A stretch of 64,000 bases of DNA from a bacterium (GTDB lineage: Bacteria; Planctomycetota; SZUA-567): NCBI GenBank assembly GCA_003245715.1, contig QKCJ01000049.1, positions 62,001 to 126,000 of the forward strand, in the 5' to 3' direction. Under the pieces are notes generated by a model. It was not told the origin of the DNA. It made no database searches and worked only from the letters and a program-made list of their open reading frames with translations. Both the position numbers and the translations under genes were made by a program. The first letter of the stretch is position 1; the number at the start of each line of letters is the position of its first letter. Below, one piece after another: positions 42,871-52,225 of the stretch.

Positions 42871-43973
42871 TATTGCTCCTTGTCAGTCCCGCTGATAGAA
42901 TCGCGCATCTGCGTGTCGGCCTTGATATTCTGCATCTTGTAGTAGTCCATGATTCCAAGGTTGCCGCTGCGGAAGGCCTCTGCCATGGCCATGGGAATCT
43001 GCGCCTCGGCTTCGACAACTTTTGCCCGCATCTCGGAGATTCGCGCTTCCTGTTCCGCCTGCGCCGCACGGGCTTCGGCCGCACGTTTTTCCGCATCAGC
43101 CTGCGCCACCTGTTTACGGGCGTTAGCGCGCTCAATATCAAGTTTCGCTCCGACGTTGTTACCCACGTCAACGTCAGCAATATCAATTGAAAGAATTTCA
43201 AAAGCTGTCCCCGCATCAAGCCCCTTGGCCAGCACGGCTTTTGAAATACGGTCAGGATTTTCAAGCACTGAGGTGTAGCTCTGGGATGAACCGATAGCAG
43301 ACACAATACCCTCACCAACGCGGGCGATAATTGTTTCGTCGGTAGCACCACCAACCAGACGCTCGATACAGGTTCGCACCGTAACACGGGCTTTGGCCTT
43401 GAGCTGGATACCGTCCTGCGCGACAGCGTCAAGGGTCAGCTTGTCACCAGCGGCACGCGGGCAGTCGATAACTCGCGGGTCAACCGAGGTGTTTACCGCC
43501 TCAACAATGTCACGTCCGGCAAGGTCAATTGAACAGGCCATGTCAAAGCTCAGGTCGATATGGGCTTTGCGCGCGGCAATCAGAGCGCGGACAACATGCT
43601 TGACGTCACCACCGGCCAGAAGGTGCGCACCCAAGGCTTCAGGTCTGATCTTGATACCGGCCTGTTCACTGGTAATTAGCGCCTGCGTCAGAACCGGCAC
43701 ATTACCGCGTGCAAGGTAGTGGCTTTCCAGAAACTCGCGGTCAAGCTTGACATTGGCTTTGTGCGACATAATCATCGAGTTTACAATGACCCCGGGGTTG
43801 ACTTTACGCAGTGTCATGGCAAAGAGTGAAAAGATACCGATATGGACACCACTGGAGAGCGCCTGAATATAAAGGCTGGCGAATTTGCCAAAGAGTCCGA
43901 GTACAAAGAGCAGTGCAATTACGATTAGAACTACTACGACTGTTGATAATCCGGCAATAGCGGCAAGTGGCAT
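42870..43973 (-). CDS. floA: Flotillin-like protein FloA
   Basis: A 367-residue membrane scaffold. An N-terminal hairpin membrane region ([19 protein letters not shown]) is followed by the prohibitin-like domain and a coiled coil of Ala/Glu/Lys repeats ([19 protein letters not shown]). The segments [20 protein letters not shown] and GMxSAIGSS-like [11 protein letters not shown] fit the YqfA/FloA family. FloA forms functional membrane microdomains in bacteria. AAGGAG precedes the start, and it has its own promoter at 44014-44041. Confidence 0.92.
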   Translation of the reverse strand: MPLAAIAGLSTVVVVLIVIALLFVLGLFGKFASLYIQALSSGVHIGIFSLFAMTLRKVNPGVIVNSMIMSHKANVKLDREFLESHYLARGNVPVLTQALITSEQAGIKIRPEALGAHLLAGGDVKHVVRALIAARKAHIDLSFDMACSIDLAGRDIVEAVNTSVDPRVIDCPRAAGDKLTLDAVAQDGIQLKAKARVTVRTCIERLVGGATDETIIARVGEGIVSAIGSSQSYTSVLENPDRISKAVLAKGLDAGTAFEILSIDIADVDVGNNVGAKLDIERANARKQVAQADAEKRAAEARAAQAEQEARISEMRAKVVEAEAQIPMAMAEAFRSGNLGIMDYYKMQNIKADTQMRDSISGTDKEQ

Positions 43974-44013
43974 AATTTCTCCTTATTTTTGAATATTCCC
44001 CGTTGAAAAAATA

Positions 44014-44041
44014 ATTATATGTTATTACCAAATGAAGTAAA
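44014..44041 (-). promoter_or_regulatory. Candidate floA promoter
   Basis: On the minus strand: TTTACT, 16 bases, TATAAT, about 40 bases ahead of the floA start. Confidence 0.55.
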
Positions 44042-44063
44042 CCAAAACCCCGTCAGATAATTA

Positions 44064-44930
44064 TTATTTTAAAGACTCATATCTGTCTGCTGTGCTTGCT
44101 CTGGCGATTTTTTCGAGTTCAGCCCATTTCGCCTGAACTAGTGCCCGTGCTTTTTTGTTATTGATAGAAAGTTTCGTTTTAATGTTTTTGATAAACTCTT
44201 TTCTGGCTTCAGCCATTTTTGCCGGCTTTAAATCCCTGGCTTTATCAAGCATGACCAGCCAGTCATGCGCCTGTCCGAGTTCGGTTTGTATGAGCTTTAA
44301 TTTCTTGAGCGTCTCTTGCGGATAAGTCTTTGAGAAATCGGAAATAAATTCGCAACAGTAGCGCAGACCCTTATAACGCACCCGCAGTTTGTGCAGCGCC
44401 TTGTCATCTTTGTCGGTTATTGCCTCTTGATAAATTTCGTTTGCATGGTTGAACAATAAAAGCGGAAGACGGTTCAGATCGGAGATATTCACCTCTGAAT
44501 AAAGCGCACGCATTTTTTTCTCACAGACAAGTTTTCCCGGTTTGTATTTTTTCAGTTGTTTGATCTCACGGCGCAATTTTTTCTGCTGCCTGCGGCTTTC
44601 CTTTGAAATTGATTTTAACAGCGCGCGGCAAAAATCATTCTGCGTCTCAAGATTTCTGAGCTTGCTGGATAACTCCTGAGAGTCACGCAGGTATGAGAGC
44701 GTCTTGCGGAATTTCTTCAGCGGCGGTACGGCCTTGTCATCGACAAGGTGCGTTCGGAAACATTTTCTGAAGAAGTCATCAAGGACCAGAAGCCGTTTTA
44801 GCGAGGTGCTGAGGCTGTGGGTCGCTTCCCGCTCAGGGCAGGAGCGGACTTTTATAAGGTTATCCCTGAAATATGTCTGGCGCAGCATGACTGCCTGAAA
44901 AAAAGCTTCGCCGTTATCATCCAAAGTCAT
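44064..44930 (-). CDS. CHAD-domain protein
   Basis: A 288-residue helical, very basic protein. The CHAD hallmark is seen in LHKLRVRYKGLRYCCEF (HxxRxxxKxxR pattern) with further Lys/Arg-rich helices (RRQQKKLRREIKQLKKYK). CHAD domains bind inorganic polyphosphate. No CYTH domain is fused. I chose ATG 44930 with AAAGG upstream over an in-frame codon at 44978 that overlaps nfeD. It sits between nfeD and floA. Confidence 0.85.
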   Translation of the reverse strand: MTLDDNGEAFFQAVMLRQTYFRDNLIKVRSCPEREATHSLSTSLKRLLVLDDFFRKCFRTHLVDDKAVPPLKKFRKTLSYLRDSQELSSKLRNLETQNDFCRALLKSISKESRRQQKKLRREIKQLKKYKPGKLVCEKKMRALYSEVNISDLNRLPLLLFNHANEIYQEAITDKDDKALHKLRVRYKGLRYCCEFISDFSKTYPQETLKKLKLIQTELGQAHDWLVMLDKARDLKPAKMAEARKEFIKNIKTKLSINNKKARALVQAKWAELEKIARASTADRYESLK

Positions 44931-44955
44931 AATACCTGCCTTTACCTGAGCTGAA

Positions 44956-46626
44956 TTATTCAGAAATTCTGCGTACAAGTATATGGTTCATGCTGGTTGA
45001 AATGACCTTGACCCGCTCACCCACATCAATAATTTTGCCTTCACTGACAACGTCGATAATTTCACCGCTGTCAAGCTTGACCTTGCCGCTTGGGCGCAGC
45101 ATGGTTGCAGTAACGCCGCATTCATTAAGATACTTGGTGCGCACATCAGGATTCTCCCGCCGGTCCTGCTCATCCTCGCTGATCCCTTCCTTTAAGGCTT
45201 CGCGTCCCGCTGGAAGCTTCTCAGGCAGAAAGAGTGCCTTAAGCAGAGGAATCTTGTCCCCCTTCTCAAGAATATACATCAGAACTATCAGGCCGATCAG
45301 AATAAAAGCGAAGGTGACGCCAAGTACGGAAATAGTTTCATCCCAGAAATGTTCTTGCATGTAACTTGACTGTAAGTCTGGAAGCATTGACAGCGCCAGC
45401 CCTGCCACCAGACAGATAATTCCGGTGATCCCCGCAAAGCCAAAGCCCGGCAGCACGACGATCTCGATTATCAGAAAGGCGATGCCGACAACAAAGAGTC
45501 CGATCTCAAAGAAGGTCGCCCGGTTGTGCATCATCAGTATGTAGAAGAAGGAACTGAACCCGATAATGCCGATAGCCCCGGGCAGGCCAAAGCCGGGGAT
45601 ACTCAACTCGGTGAGTGTTCCGGCGATACCGGCAAGAAGGCAGATGACAAGCAGCATGATAAGCCAGTTGCTGAGCCCGATTTTATCAAACTTCAGTATC
45701 CTCATCGCATCAAATTTGCCCTCGGCAATCGCGACGTTGATAATGTCCGATTCGTTGATGGCGAGGTCTTTTAGAAAATGTTCCTTGTCCTCGACTACTT
45801 TTTTGGCCAGTCCGTAATAGTGCGCGTCCTGCGCTTCAAGTGAGAGCAGCTTGCCTGAGGTCACAACAATTCGCGGCGGCTGGGCGAAGGTGCGTTTGTC
45901 GATTCCCTGCTCCATGTTTTTCTTGAGCAGGTCATACTGTTCCTGTTTTAGGAATTCGCGTTTGCCGTCCGTGAACTTTACTTCATAGATCTGAAAACTG
46001 CGGGTGACCATTGCTTCAAGCAGCACCTTTGAGTAGCCGTTATGGCTGGCGTTTGAGGCCATTATCGCCCTGACATCGGCCTCGATTTTTTCGCCGGTTC
46101 GTTCATCAATTTTGGCGCCCGGAATCATCATCATCGGCTGGATGTCACCCATCCGGCTGCCCTTGATCATATAGATTTCTTTGCAGGCTGTAGCGACCAT
46201 TGCCCCGCCGCTGATGGCTTTGCGGATAACCAGCGCGTAGACCGGGGTCTTGCTGTGCAGGATTGCTTCACAGATTTTATCGCAGCTGTCGACAACCCCG
46301 CCGGGGCTGTTGATCTCCATGACGATCAGTCTGGCTTTGCCGGAGGCGTTGTTGATTGCTGCGATAATTTTTTCTTCAGCTCCGCCAAAACTTTCCGGGC
46401 CGATAACGCCAGTAACAGGAATGATAACAGTTTTCCCTTCCCAGGAAACACTGTTATTTTTCTCTGAGGATTTATCCTCATTGATTGTTTCTTCAGTGGC
46501 GGATGATTTTTCCGTTTTGTCTTTATCTGCGGAGGTGGCTGTTTCTTGTGCCGGGCAGTTGCAGGCGAGGCCAAGAATTGCTGTCAAGAGTAGCAGAAAG
46601 ATGGATTGTCGCAGTTCTTTTTTCAT
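44956..46626 (-). CDS. NfeD family membrane-bound ClpP-class protease/scaffold
   Basis: A 556-residue protein. A signal peptide is followed by an acidic linker. The ClpP-like domain has VMEINSPGGVVDSC and the nucleophile Ser139 in AISGGAMVATA. About four to five membrane helices follow, and the C-terminal OB-fold NfeD domain (SGEIIDVVSEGKIIDVGERV) closes the protein. NfeD proteins are partners of flotillin/stomatin proteins, consistent with floA two genes away. I chose ATG 46626 with GGGGA upstream; the 46665 reading would displace the signal peptide. Confidence 0.92.
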   Translation of the reverse strand: MKKELRQSIFLLLLTAILGLACNCPAQETATSADKDKTEKSSATEETINEDKSSEKNNSVSWEGKTVIIPVTGVIGPESFGGAEEKIIAAINNASGKARLIVMEINSPGGVVDSCDKICEAILHSKTPVYALVIRKAISGGAMVATACKEIYMIKGSRMGDIQPMMMIPGAKIDERTGEKIEADVRAIMASNASHNGYSKVLLEAMVTRSFQIYEVKFTDGKREFLKQEQYDLLKKNMEQGIDKRTFAQPPRIVVTSGKLLSLEAQDAHYYGLAKKVVEDKEHFLKDLAINESDIINVAIAEGKFDAMRILKFDKIGLSNWLIMLLVICLLAGIAGTLTELSIPGFGLPGAIGIIGFSSFFYILMMHNRATFFEIGLFVVGIAFLIIEIVVLPGFGFAGITGIICLVAGLALSMLPDLQSSYMQEHFWDETISVLGVTFAFILIGLIVLMYILEKGDKIPLLKALFLPEKLPAGREALKEGISEDEQDRRENPDVRTKYLNECGVTATMLRPSGKVKLDSGEIIDVVSEGKIIDVGERVKVISTSMNHILVRRISE

Positions 46627-46664
46627 AATTGATAATTCCCCGTTGACGTATTTTGGAGATATCA

Positions 46665-46693
46665 ATTATTGGCGTTCAGCTGGTTTTTGTCAA
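46665..46693 (-). promoter_or_regulatory. Candidate nfeD promoter
   Basis: On the minus strand: TTGACA, 17 bases, AATAAT. The -35 is consensus; the -10 is weak. Confidence 0.5.
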
Positions 46694-46731
46694 GTTATCT
46701 TTCGTCTGGATAATTATATTGCGATCCACGC

Positions 46732-46902
46732 TTACATACTGGTGAGAACTGTTTCGCGTCGGTGCAGGCGGATTTCTTCGAGTGCTTTTTCCGCACACTT
46801 TGGACAGTAGCCGTGTGAGTGTAGTTCATCGTTAGAGATGTTTTTGTCTTGCCAGCCATAATCAGTCTTGGTCTTGTTGCAGACGCAGCAGATAGTGACC
46901 AT
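46732..46902 (-). CDS. Small Cys-rich zinc-binding-type protein
   Basis: A 56-residue ORF, below usual length cut-offs, with a textbook AAGGAG six bases before the ATG. Two CxxC pairs (ICCVCNKTK and GYCPKCAEK) with His28 and His30 between (LHSHGYC) suggest one zinc site. Proteins of similar shape, with a CCVC start and SHGYCP-C end, occur as stand-alone proteins and near two-component genes in many bacteria; the function is unknown. It precedes nfeD, whose promoter lies just after its stop. Confidence 0.7.
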   Translation of the reverse strand: MVTICCVCNKTKTDYGWQDKNISNDELHSHGYCPKCAEKALEEIRLHRRETVLTSM

Positions 46903-47028
46903 AAGTTTCTCCTTATCTGTCCGAGAAAAGTTCTCTTATGTAAAAGTTATCGGCCTTGGTTGAAATGACTTTAGTAAAAAATGACACTGAAATGGTTGAT
47001 TTTCGTTAGCAGGTCGAAAATAGGGCAA

Positions 47029-48054
47029 TTACAGGTTGCTCACCAGCTCCATGGCTGCCAGGAAAACTTCTTCCGGTGCGATGCTTTCAAGGGCTTCTCT
47101 GGCCATTCTGGCAACCTTCGGGTCACGGAGGTTGGGCGTTTGCATGCCGCCCTTTCCTATAATGGCGACTTTCTCTCCCAGAGCCCTAGTGCGTGAAGGT
47201 TCGGTAATACCGAAGATTGAGACAGTCGGGATATTCAGCGCTGCTGCTGAGTGCGCCCCGCCTGAGTCACCTCCGACAAATAAATCCGCATTCTTAAGAA
47301 GTCCTAGAAATCCGCTCAGACCTGTAAGGCCGGCCGCCGGAAATACTCCGTCAATGCCCTCTGCAATACTCTGGCATTCTGCTTTCTGAGCCGGAGTACC
47401 GGTTATCAGTACTTGCATCCCGGTCTTTTTTGTAATCATGGCAGCAATATCAGCATAATACTCTTTAGGCCAGTCCTTGACCGGACCATAAGCGCTGAAA
47501 GGAGCGATAACAGCGTATTTTCCGCTTTCAGGTATTCCCAGACTTTGCAAGGCAGCCTGCGCCTCTTGCTGTCCCTTTTCCGGGACAAATAATACCGGAT
47601 TGCTCATATTTGCTTCAACGCCAAAGCAGTTAAGAAGTTGCAGATAGTATTGACCCTGGTGTGCGGCAGCGATATCTTCAGTGACCTTGAAAGGGCAATT
47701 AAGCAGCAGTGAACGCAGATCCCGGGCAAAGCCGATACGCTTGTTGATCTTGGTAAGCCATAGCCACAGAGCCGAGCTGAAACTGTTGGTCAGAAGTACG
47801 CCGGCGTTAAATTCCTCTTCGCGCAGAGCCAGTGCGGATTGGTAAAGCTTCTTGAAGCCTTCAATTCCTCCACCAGACGGCGGAACAGTTATTACTTCAT
47901 CAATATCAGGTGAAGCACAGAAACAATCCTGCAGATTAGAGCGGCAGGCAGCGGCAATATGCGCGGAAGGGTAAGCTTTTTTCAACTCCCTGAATACCGG
48001 CAGAGCCATGATGCAATCGCCCAGCCAATTCGGAGTTCTGACTATTATTTTCAT
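47029..48054 (-). CDS. Glycosyltransferase family 9 (lipopolysaccharide heptosyltransferase-like)
   Basis: A 341-residue enzyme. It shows RTPNWLGDCIMALPVFRELK at the N-terminus and VGGDSGGAHSAAALNIPTVS with FGITEPSRT at the C-terminus, the GT9 signatures of WaaF/WaaC. It would add heptose to the LPS inner core from ADP-heptose, supporting a Gram-negative envelope. The acceptor is not predictable. It has a good promoter at 48089-48116. Confidence 0.9.
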   Translation of the reverse strand: MKIIVRTPNWLGDCIMALPVFRELKKAYPSAHIAAACRSNLQDCFCASPDIDEVITVPPSGGGIEGFKKLYQSALALREEEFNAGVLLTNSFSSALWLWLTKINKRIGFARDLRSLLLNCPFKVTEDIAAAHQGQYYLQLLNCFGVEANMSNPVLFVPEKGQQEAQAALQSLGIPESGKYAVIAPFSAYGPVKDWPKEYYADIAAMITKKTGMQVLITGTPAQKAECQSIAEGIDGVFPAAGLTGLSGFLGLLKNADLFVGGDSGGAHSAAALNIPTVSIFGITEPSRTRALGEKVAIIGKGGMQTPNLRDPKVARMAREALESIAPEEVFLAAMELVSNL

Positions 48055-48088
48055 CGGTTTTCACGGTACCAGTAGTAAAAGAAAATCA

Positions 48089-48116
48089 TATATACTCCCC
48101 CTGCGCCGAAAGTCAA
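48089..48116 (-). promoter_or_regulatory. Candidate heptosyltransferase promoter inside a dyad
   Basis: On the minus strand: TTGACT, 16 bases, TATATA. A dyad (ACTCCCTGC / GCAGGGGGAGT) lies between and over the two boxes and may double as a terminator or operator. Confidence 0.55.
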
Positions 48117-48170
48117 CAGCAGGGAGTATTTAAGACATCCATTATTTGCATATACATGGTGCATAATAGG

Positions 48171-51100
48171 TTATTTTATGAGCTTTTTTACATTCTCAGG
48201 AAGACTTAACACCTTGAATTCAAAGGGAATAACAAATTCCTTGGCCGATCCGCTGTCACTTTCCCGAGGTTTAAGCAGTGTGTTTGGTGATCTGAGAATA
48301 TTGAGACTTTTGTCCTGTTGGACAGATGCTTTATCAATGAACTCATTAAACTTTTTGCAGTCTTTGGCTTTTATAATTTGAGCGGGTATAATGCAGTATG
48401 CGCATAGTGTAAGGGTATTTCCTGTCAGGTTATAATCCATTGAGAATACCCCGAAATCGGATTCAATAAAGATATCCTGGGGCAGTGTAGAGAAGTTCCA
48501 GCCCTCGGGTGCGGTATAAGACAATACATTTTTGAAGATTTTATCGGAGGAGATCTGCATATTGTTAAGCCGGGGCAATGGGGTTGTCATTGACTTGAGG
48601 GGGAAGAGGTCTGGTTTTATGCTCAGTCCGTTGGCGGCGGGTGTACAGAAATCCTTGATTCTTCCTTTTATTGTGAAATATATATAGTCTGGTCTGTCAC
48701 TGGCGGTGAGTTCATTTGCTTTTGGGTAGGTGATTTTGGTATCGGTGATGCGGGGGAATACGCTACTGGCGATACCGAAAGCGAGTTTTTTTGCGCTGTC
48801 GGGGTTTTCCAGTTCCTGACGCAGCGAGCCGCCAAACGAGCCGAAGACATATATTGTCTGCTCAACGCTTGCGCTTTTGTCTGGGTTGATTTTATAATTA
48901 TGCTCTGTCGTTGCTACAGAGCTGTCATGTTGTGGATAGACAGAATCAAGCTCGACTCCTTTATTGGAAATGGTTCTTGTTGAAATGCCGATGGTTCCTT
49001 TTTCAAGATCGGTGAACTCATAGAATTTAGGCTCATTGCGTATTGTCCCCCAGAAGTTATCCGGGATTTTTTCGCCTTTTATTTTGAGCATTTTCTGGCC
49101 GTAAAAATTCGCCGCTATTTTACCCCGGGTTTTGAGATAGGTCGGGTCATTAAGCAGGTAATTGGGGCTGCATCTATAGGATTCGACACCGGCAGCAAAG
49201 AGCATCTGCTGCATCAGGTTGAGCTTGGCATCCTCATTTCCCGAGCGCATCATAAAGCAGTTTCTGGCTGTATTCTTTCGCAGGGCATCGTCATTATTCT
49301 CGGCGGGCGGGGTAATGTTTTGGGTTACCCAGTCATAGATAAGCCTGGTCTTTTCTTTAATCGTCCGGGCTTTTGCGGTTATTTCCCTGGCCTTGGCCGT
49401 CAACGGGGCGAAGGTGTATTTTTTTGCGTTGCAGGGCTCGGTGAAGGTGTAGCCCCAGTCGAAGGTCGGATAAATTGTAACCCGGACTGATCTGCGCACA
49501 GGTTCCAGCGAAGACAGCATCGGCTCCTGAATTTTCCCTTTTTCATTGGCTGCTTTCCATGTAAGAATGATATTGTCACCATCTTCTCTTATCTCGGGCT
49601 GAAAGTCCTCGGGGAAGGTCTTGATGTCTGTACGGGTAAGGGCGCCGCGGGGGAGTATCAGCGAATATTGCGAGTGTTGTACATCGGAATCAAAGTCCTG
49701 AAAGTAGAAGCTGTCGCTGATTACCTTGCTTGGATAATTGCCATCCTGCACGCGTAGAGAGTAATCAAGTACAGAGTCGATATTGACATTGTACATGCTC
49801 ATGGCCTTGCCAAGGTCAAGGTTTTCGGTTGAGTCAGGGATGAAGACGCTGCCGTCTGGCGCAACGGTCTGACAGAGGATAATCTGCGCCTCAGATGGGA
49901 TCGAGATTTCGGATAAGCCGCTGATGCCCTCTTTGTCAAAGACCTTGATGGCGTTATGCTCGAAGGTGTCGGTCTTCTGTCCTGGCAGGAGTTGCATAGT
50001 CTTTAATCTGATGACGGTTGAGTAGCTGGCCCGTGAGTTCTCGGGTTTTTTAATGTCTTTATGTTTGGTTGAACTCAATTTGATGTCATTGGCAAAAACG
50101 GGTGATTCTATTCCCTGAAGATCGTTGATGCGTTTTAGGAGTTTGAAGTTTGTTTCTTTGTTGAAGACTGTAATGGCAAAGGCTTTTCTGAAGTTCTCAA
50201 GGGCAGATTTTTTGTCATTTGCCTCAAGTTTGAATTTGGCGATTGAGTCACAATAATAAGGATCATAAGGTTCGATCACTGCCAGTTTTTCCAGACATGA
50301 AATAACTTTTTCCTTGTTTTCCTGTGTATTGTAAATGCGCAGCTCATTGTGAATAAAATCGTCAGGGTTGCCGCCGTTACGTTGCCGGATGAGTTTGAAA
50401 ATTTCTCTGGCTTTGGCGAAATCATTATTTTTGAGGTAGTAATCGAGTTTGCAGTGCGTGCAGAAGAGAGGATCGTTGAGTTTTGATTCAAGCAGCTTGT
50501 TGCGCTCTTCAATACGGTCGGTATCCTGCAGGAATTTCAGATAGTTCTGGGTCGCCTCCGGCTCAAGGCGTATGTAGTCGGCAAAGCTTTCTGCTGCGAG
50601 GGCGGTCCACTTTTTATTCAGATAGACCTTTGCCAGTTGCCAGCAAATGTCGGCATTTTGTCTGCCCCCGGCCTTGAGCTTTTCATTGATCGGCTCAAGC
50701 AGTTCCAGAACCTGCTGCTCCTGTTTGTTCTCGATGAATATCGAGGCGAGAGAAACGGCGGCAATTGTATTCTCCGGATAAATCTCAAGCGCTTTCTGCA
50801 GATATTTCGGACAGAGTTTACCGGTGTATTCGTACCTTCCCATTGATTTAAGGAAATTGCCGTAGAGGCTATTTATCAGGGAACTTTTCGGGTAATCCTG
50901 AGCCAGTTTGCTCCAGACCTGTTCCGCCTCGTCCCAGAGGTCATACTGCATGAAACGTGTAGCGGCGATAATTTTTGCGGTAACAGTCGCGTCATCAGGC
51001 AAGTCTTTTCCGGCGAACTTGATTTGCTTTGAATACAGTACACCGGCAACCGGGTTGCAGGCCGCTTCCTTCCAGTCTTCCTGCTTGAAGGGAAGAACCG

Positions 51101-52064
51101 TAACCCCTTTAAGCGGGGAGTAATCCGCAGAACGCAGGCCGATATCCGAGTTCACAGAGTTAGTCTTGACCAGCAGCAGATTCCGTCCTTTCCGAAGCTT
51201 TATCAGATACCGGTTGATCCCGATCTTTCTGTCTTCGTCATTGTTGTCGATCTTGATGATTGGCAGGGTGTTGAGCCAGACCTTGATTCTGTAGCTGTTG
51301 CCAAGCCATATCAGGCAGTCCTGTTCGGTGTCTGAGTTGATAGTGAACTGCAGGTAATAAACCGGGTTGGAGTTTGACGGGGCTGGGTGGCCGTAAATCT
51401 GAACATAACCATGCGGCCGCAGCTTGAGGTCCTTATTGATTTTTACTGGTACGCCGATAGTGTCTGGATAGTCTGAAAGTTCTGGTGTGTATTCTACAGG
51501 CAGGGGGGAATCCATAAATTGTGTTGTGTTGGAGCAGAACGGACCGACGATCCGGGAAACCATGGGAAGTTCACCGATTTCCTGCTGTAATTTGTCAGTC
51601 ATCTGGAAGTCAAAACTGTAATTGTACTTATTCCAGAGGTAGTTTCTGACTCTGGCGGCAGTAAGTGCGTAGGCATTGCTGAGGTCGAGTGTTTTGAGAA
51701 AAGAAAAGAGACGCCTGTCTTCATAATTGTCAGAACAGAAATTAGCCAGCCAGACAAAAAATACACTTCCCTCTTCATTTTCAAGGTTGATCGTCAATAG
51801 TTCTTCAAGTGCTTTTATCGAGCCAAGATCGTTGTTGTTGAACTGGTTAAGGTAAAATCCGGCTAACGCATTTTCCGTCTGTTGCTGTTTTGATAATTGA
51901 ACCCGTTGGGCTTTTTCAAGTGGCGGCAGCGCAAATTTATTTGTAAGAATACTTTGCCAGATCCCGGTCTGTGCCGGATTGTCAGTGCTGAAAATCTGGG
52001 GCGCGGAAAGAAGAATAAACGCGACAAATAATGTGGCACTGATTGCTTTAATGGTGTGTTGCAT
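48171..52064 (-). CDS. Exported TPR-DUF3857 protein with degenerate transglutaminase-like core
   Basis: A 1297-residue protein with a signal peptide (AISATLFVAFILLSAPQIFS). TPR-like helices run to about residue 650, a DUF3857-type beta domain spans about 690-860 and a transglutaminase-like fold follows. The usual GDCKDKAT of the core is here SGNEDAKLNL, with no Cys and no following His/Asp pair in the expected place; a Cys lies eight residues earlier (ARNCFMM). It probably is a non-catalytic relative of the 31558 protein. I chose ATG 52064 with AAAGG upstream. Confidence 0.8.
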   Translation of the reverse strand: MQHTIKAISATLFVAFILLSAPQIFSTDNPAQTGIWQSILTNKFALPPLEKAQRVQLSKQQQTENALAGFYLNQFNNNDLGSIKALEELLTINLENEEGSVFFVWLANFCSDNYEDRRLFSFLKTLDLSNAYALTAARVRNYLWNKYNYSFDFQMTDKLQQEIGELPMVSRIVGPFCSNTTQFMDSPLPVEYTPELSDYPDTIGVPVKINKDLKLRPHGYVQIYGHPAPSNSNPVYYLQFTINSDTEQDCLIWLGNSYRIKVWLNTLPIIKIDNNDEDRKIGINRYLIKLRKGRNLLLVKTNSVNSDIGLRSADYSPLKGVTVLPFKQEDWKEAACNPVAGVLYSKQIKFAGKDLPDDATVTAKIIAATRFMQYDLWDEAEQVWSKLAQDYPKSSLINSLYGNFLKSMGRYEYTGKLCPKYLQKALEIYPENTIAAVSLASIFIENKQEQQVLELLEPINEKLKAGGRQNADICWQLAKVYLNKKWTALAAESFADYIRLEPEATQNYLKFLQDTDRIEERNKLLESKLNDPLFCTHCKLDYYLKNNDFAKAREIFKLIRQRNGGNPDDFIHNELRIYNTQENKEKVISCLEKLAVIEPYDPYYCDSIAKFKLEANDKKSALENFRKAFAITVFNKETNFKLLKRINDLQGIESPVFANDIKLSSTKHKDIKKPENSRASYSTVIRLKTMQLLPGQKTDTFEHNAIKVFDKEGISGLSEISIPSEAQIILCQTVAPDGSVFIPDSTENLDLGKAMSMYNVNIDSVLDYSLRVQDGNYPSKVISDSFYFQDFDSDVQHSQYSLILPRGALTRTDIKTFPEDFQPEIREDGDNIILTWKAANEKGKIQEPMLSSLEPVRRSVRVTIYPTFDWGYTFTEPCNAKKYTFAPLTAKAREITAKARTIKEKTRLIYDWVTQNITPPAENNDDALRKNTARNCFMMRSGNEDAKLNLMQQMLFAAGVESYRCSPNYLLNDPTYLKTRGKIAANFYGQKMLKIKGEKIPDNFWGTIRNEPKFYEFTDLEKGTIGISTRTISNKGVELDSVYPQHDSSVATTEHNYKINPDKSASVEQTIYVFGSFGGSLRQELENPDSAKKLAFGIASSVFPRITDTKITYPKANELTASDRPDYIYFTIKGRIKDFCTPAANGLSIKPDLFPLKSMTTPLPRLNNMQISSDKIFKNVLSYTAPEGWNFSTLPQDIFIESDFGVFSMDYNLTGNTLTLCAYCIIPAQIIKAKDCKKFNEFIDKASVQQDKSLNILRSPNTLLKPRESDSGSAKEFVIPFEFKVLSLPENVKKLIK

Positions 52065-52225
52065 TAAATAAACCTTTATAACTGAGTGCTGATAATTTAT
52101 AAGTTTTAGCATGAATCCGACCAAGAGCCTTTGAGACTCTGAGACGATTAATTATATAAAAGCGGGCTGTCAGGTCACGCAGAAATTCCGATTATCTGGC
52201 TGGAATCATAATGGCCGGCAGAATA

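Noticed and set aside
42741-43190. 149-residue plus-strand ORF across floA and the coiled-coil gene
   Set aside because: The minus-strand reading gives FloA; this frame is incidental.
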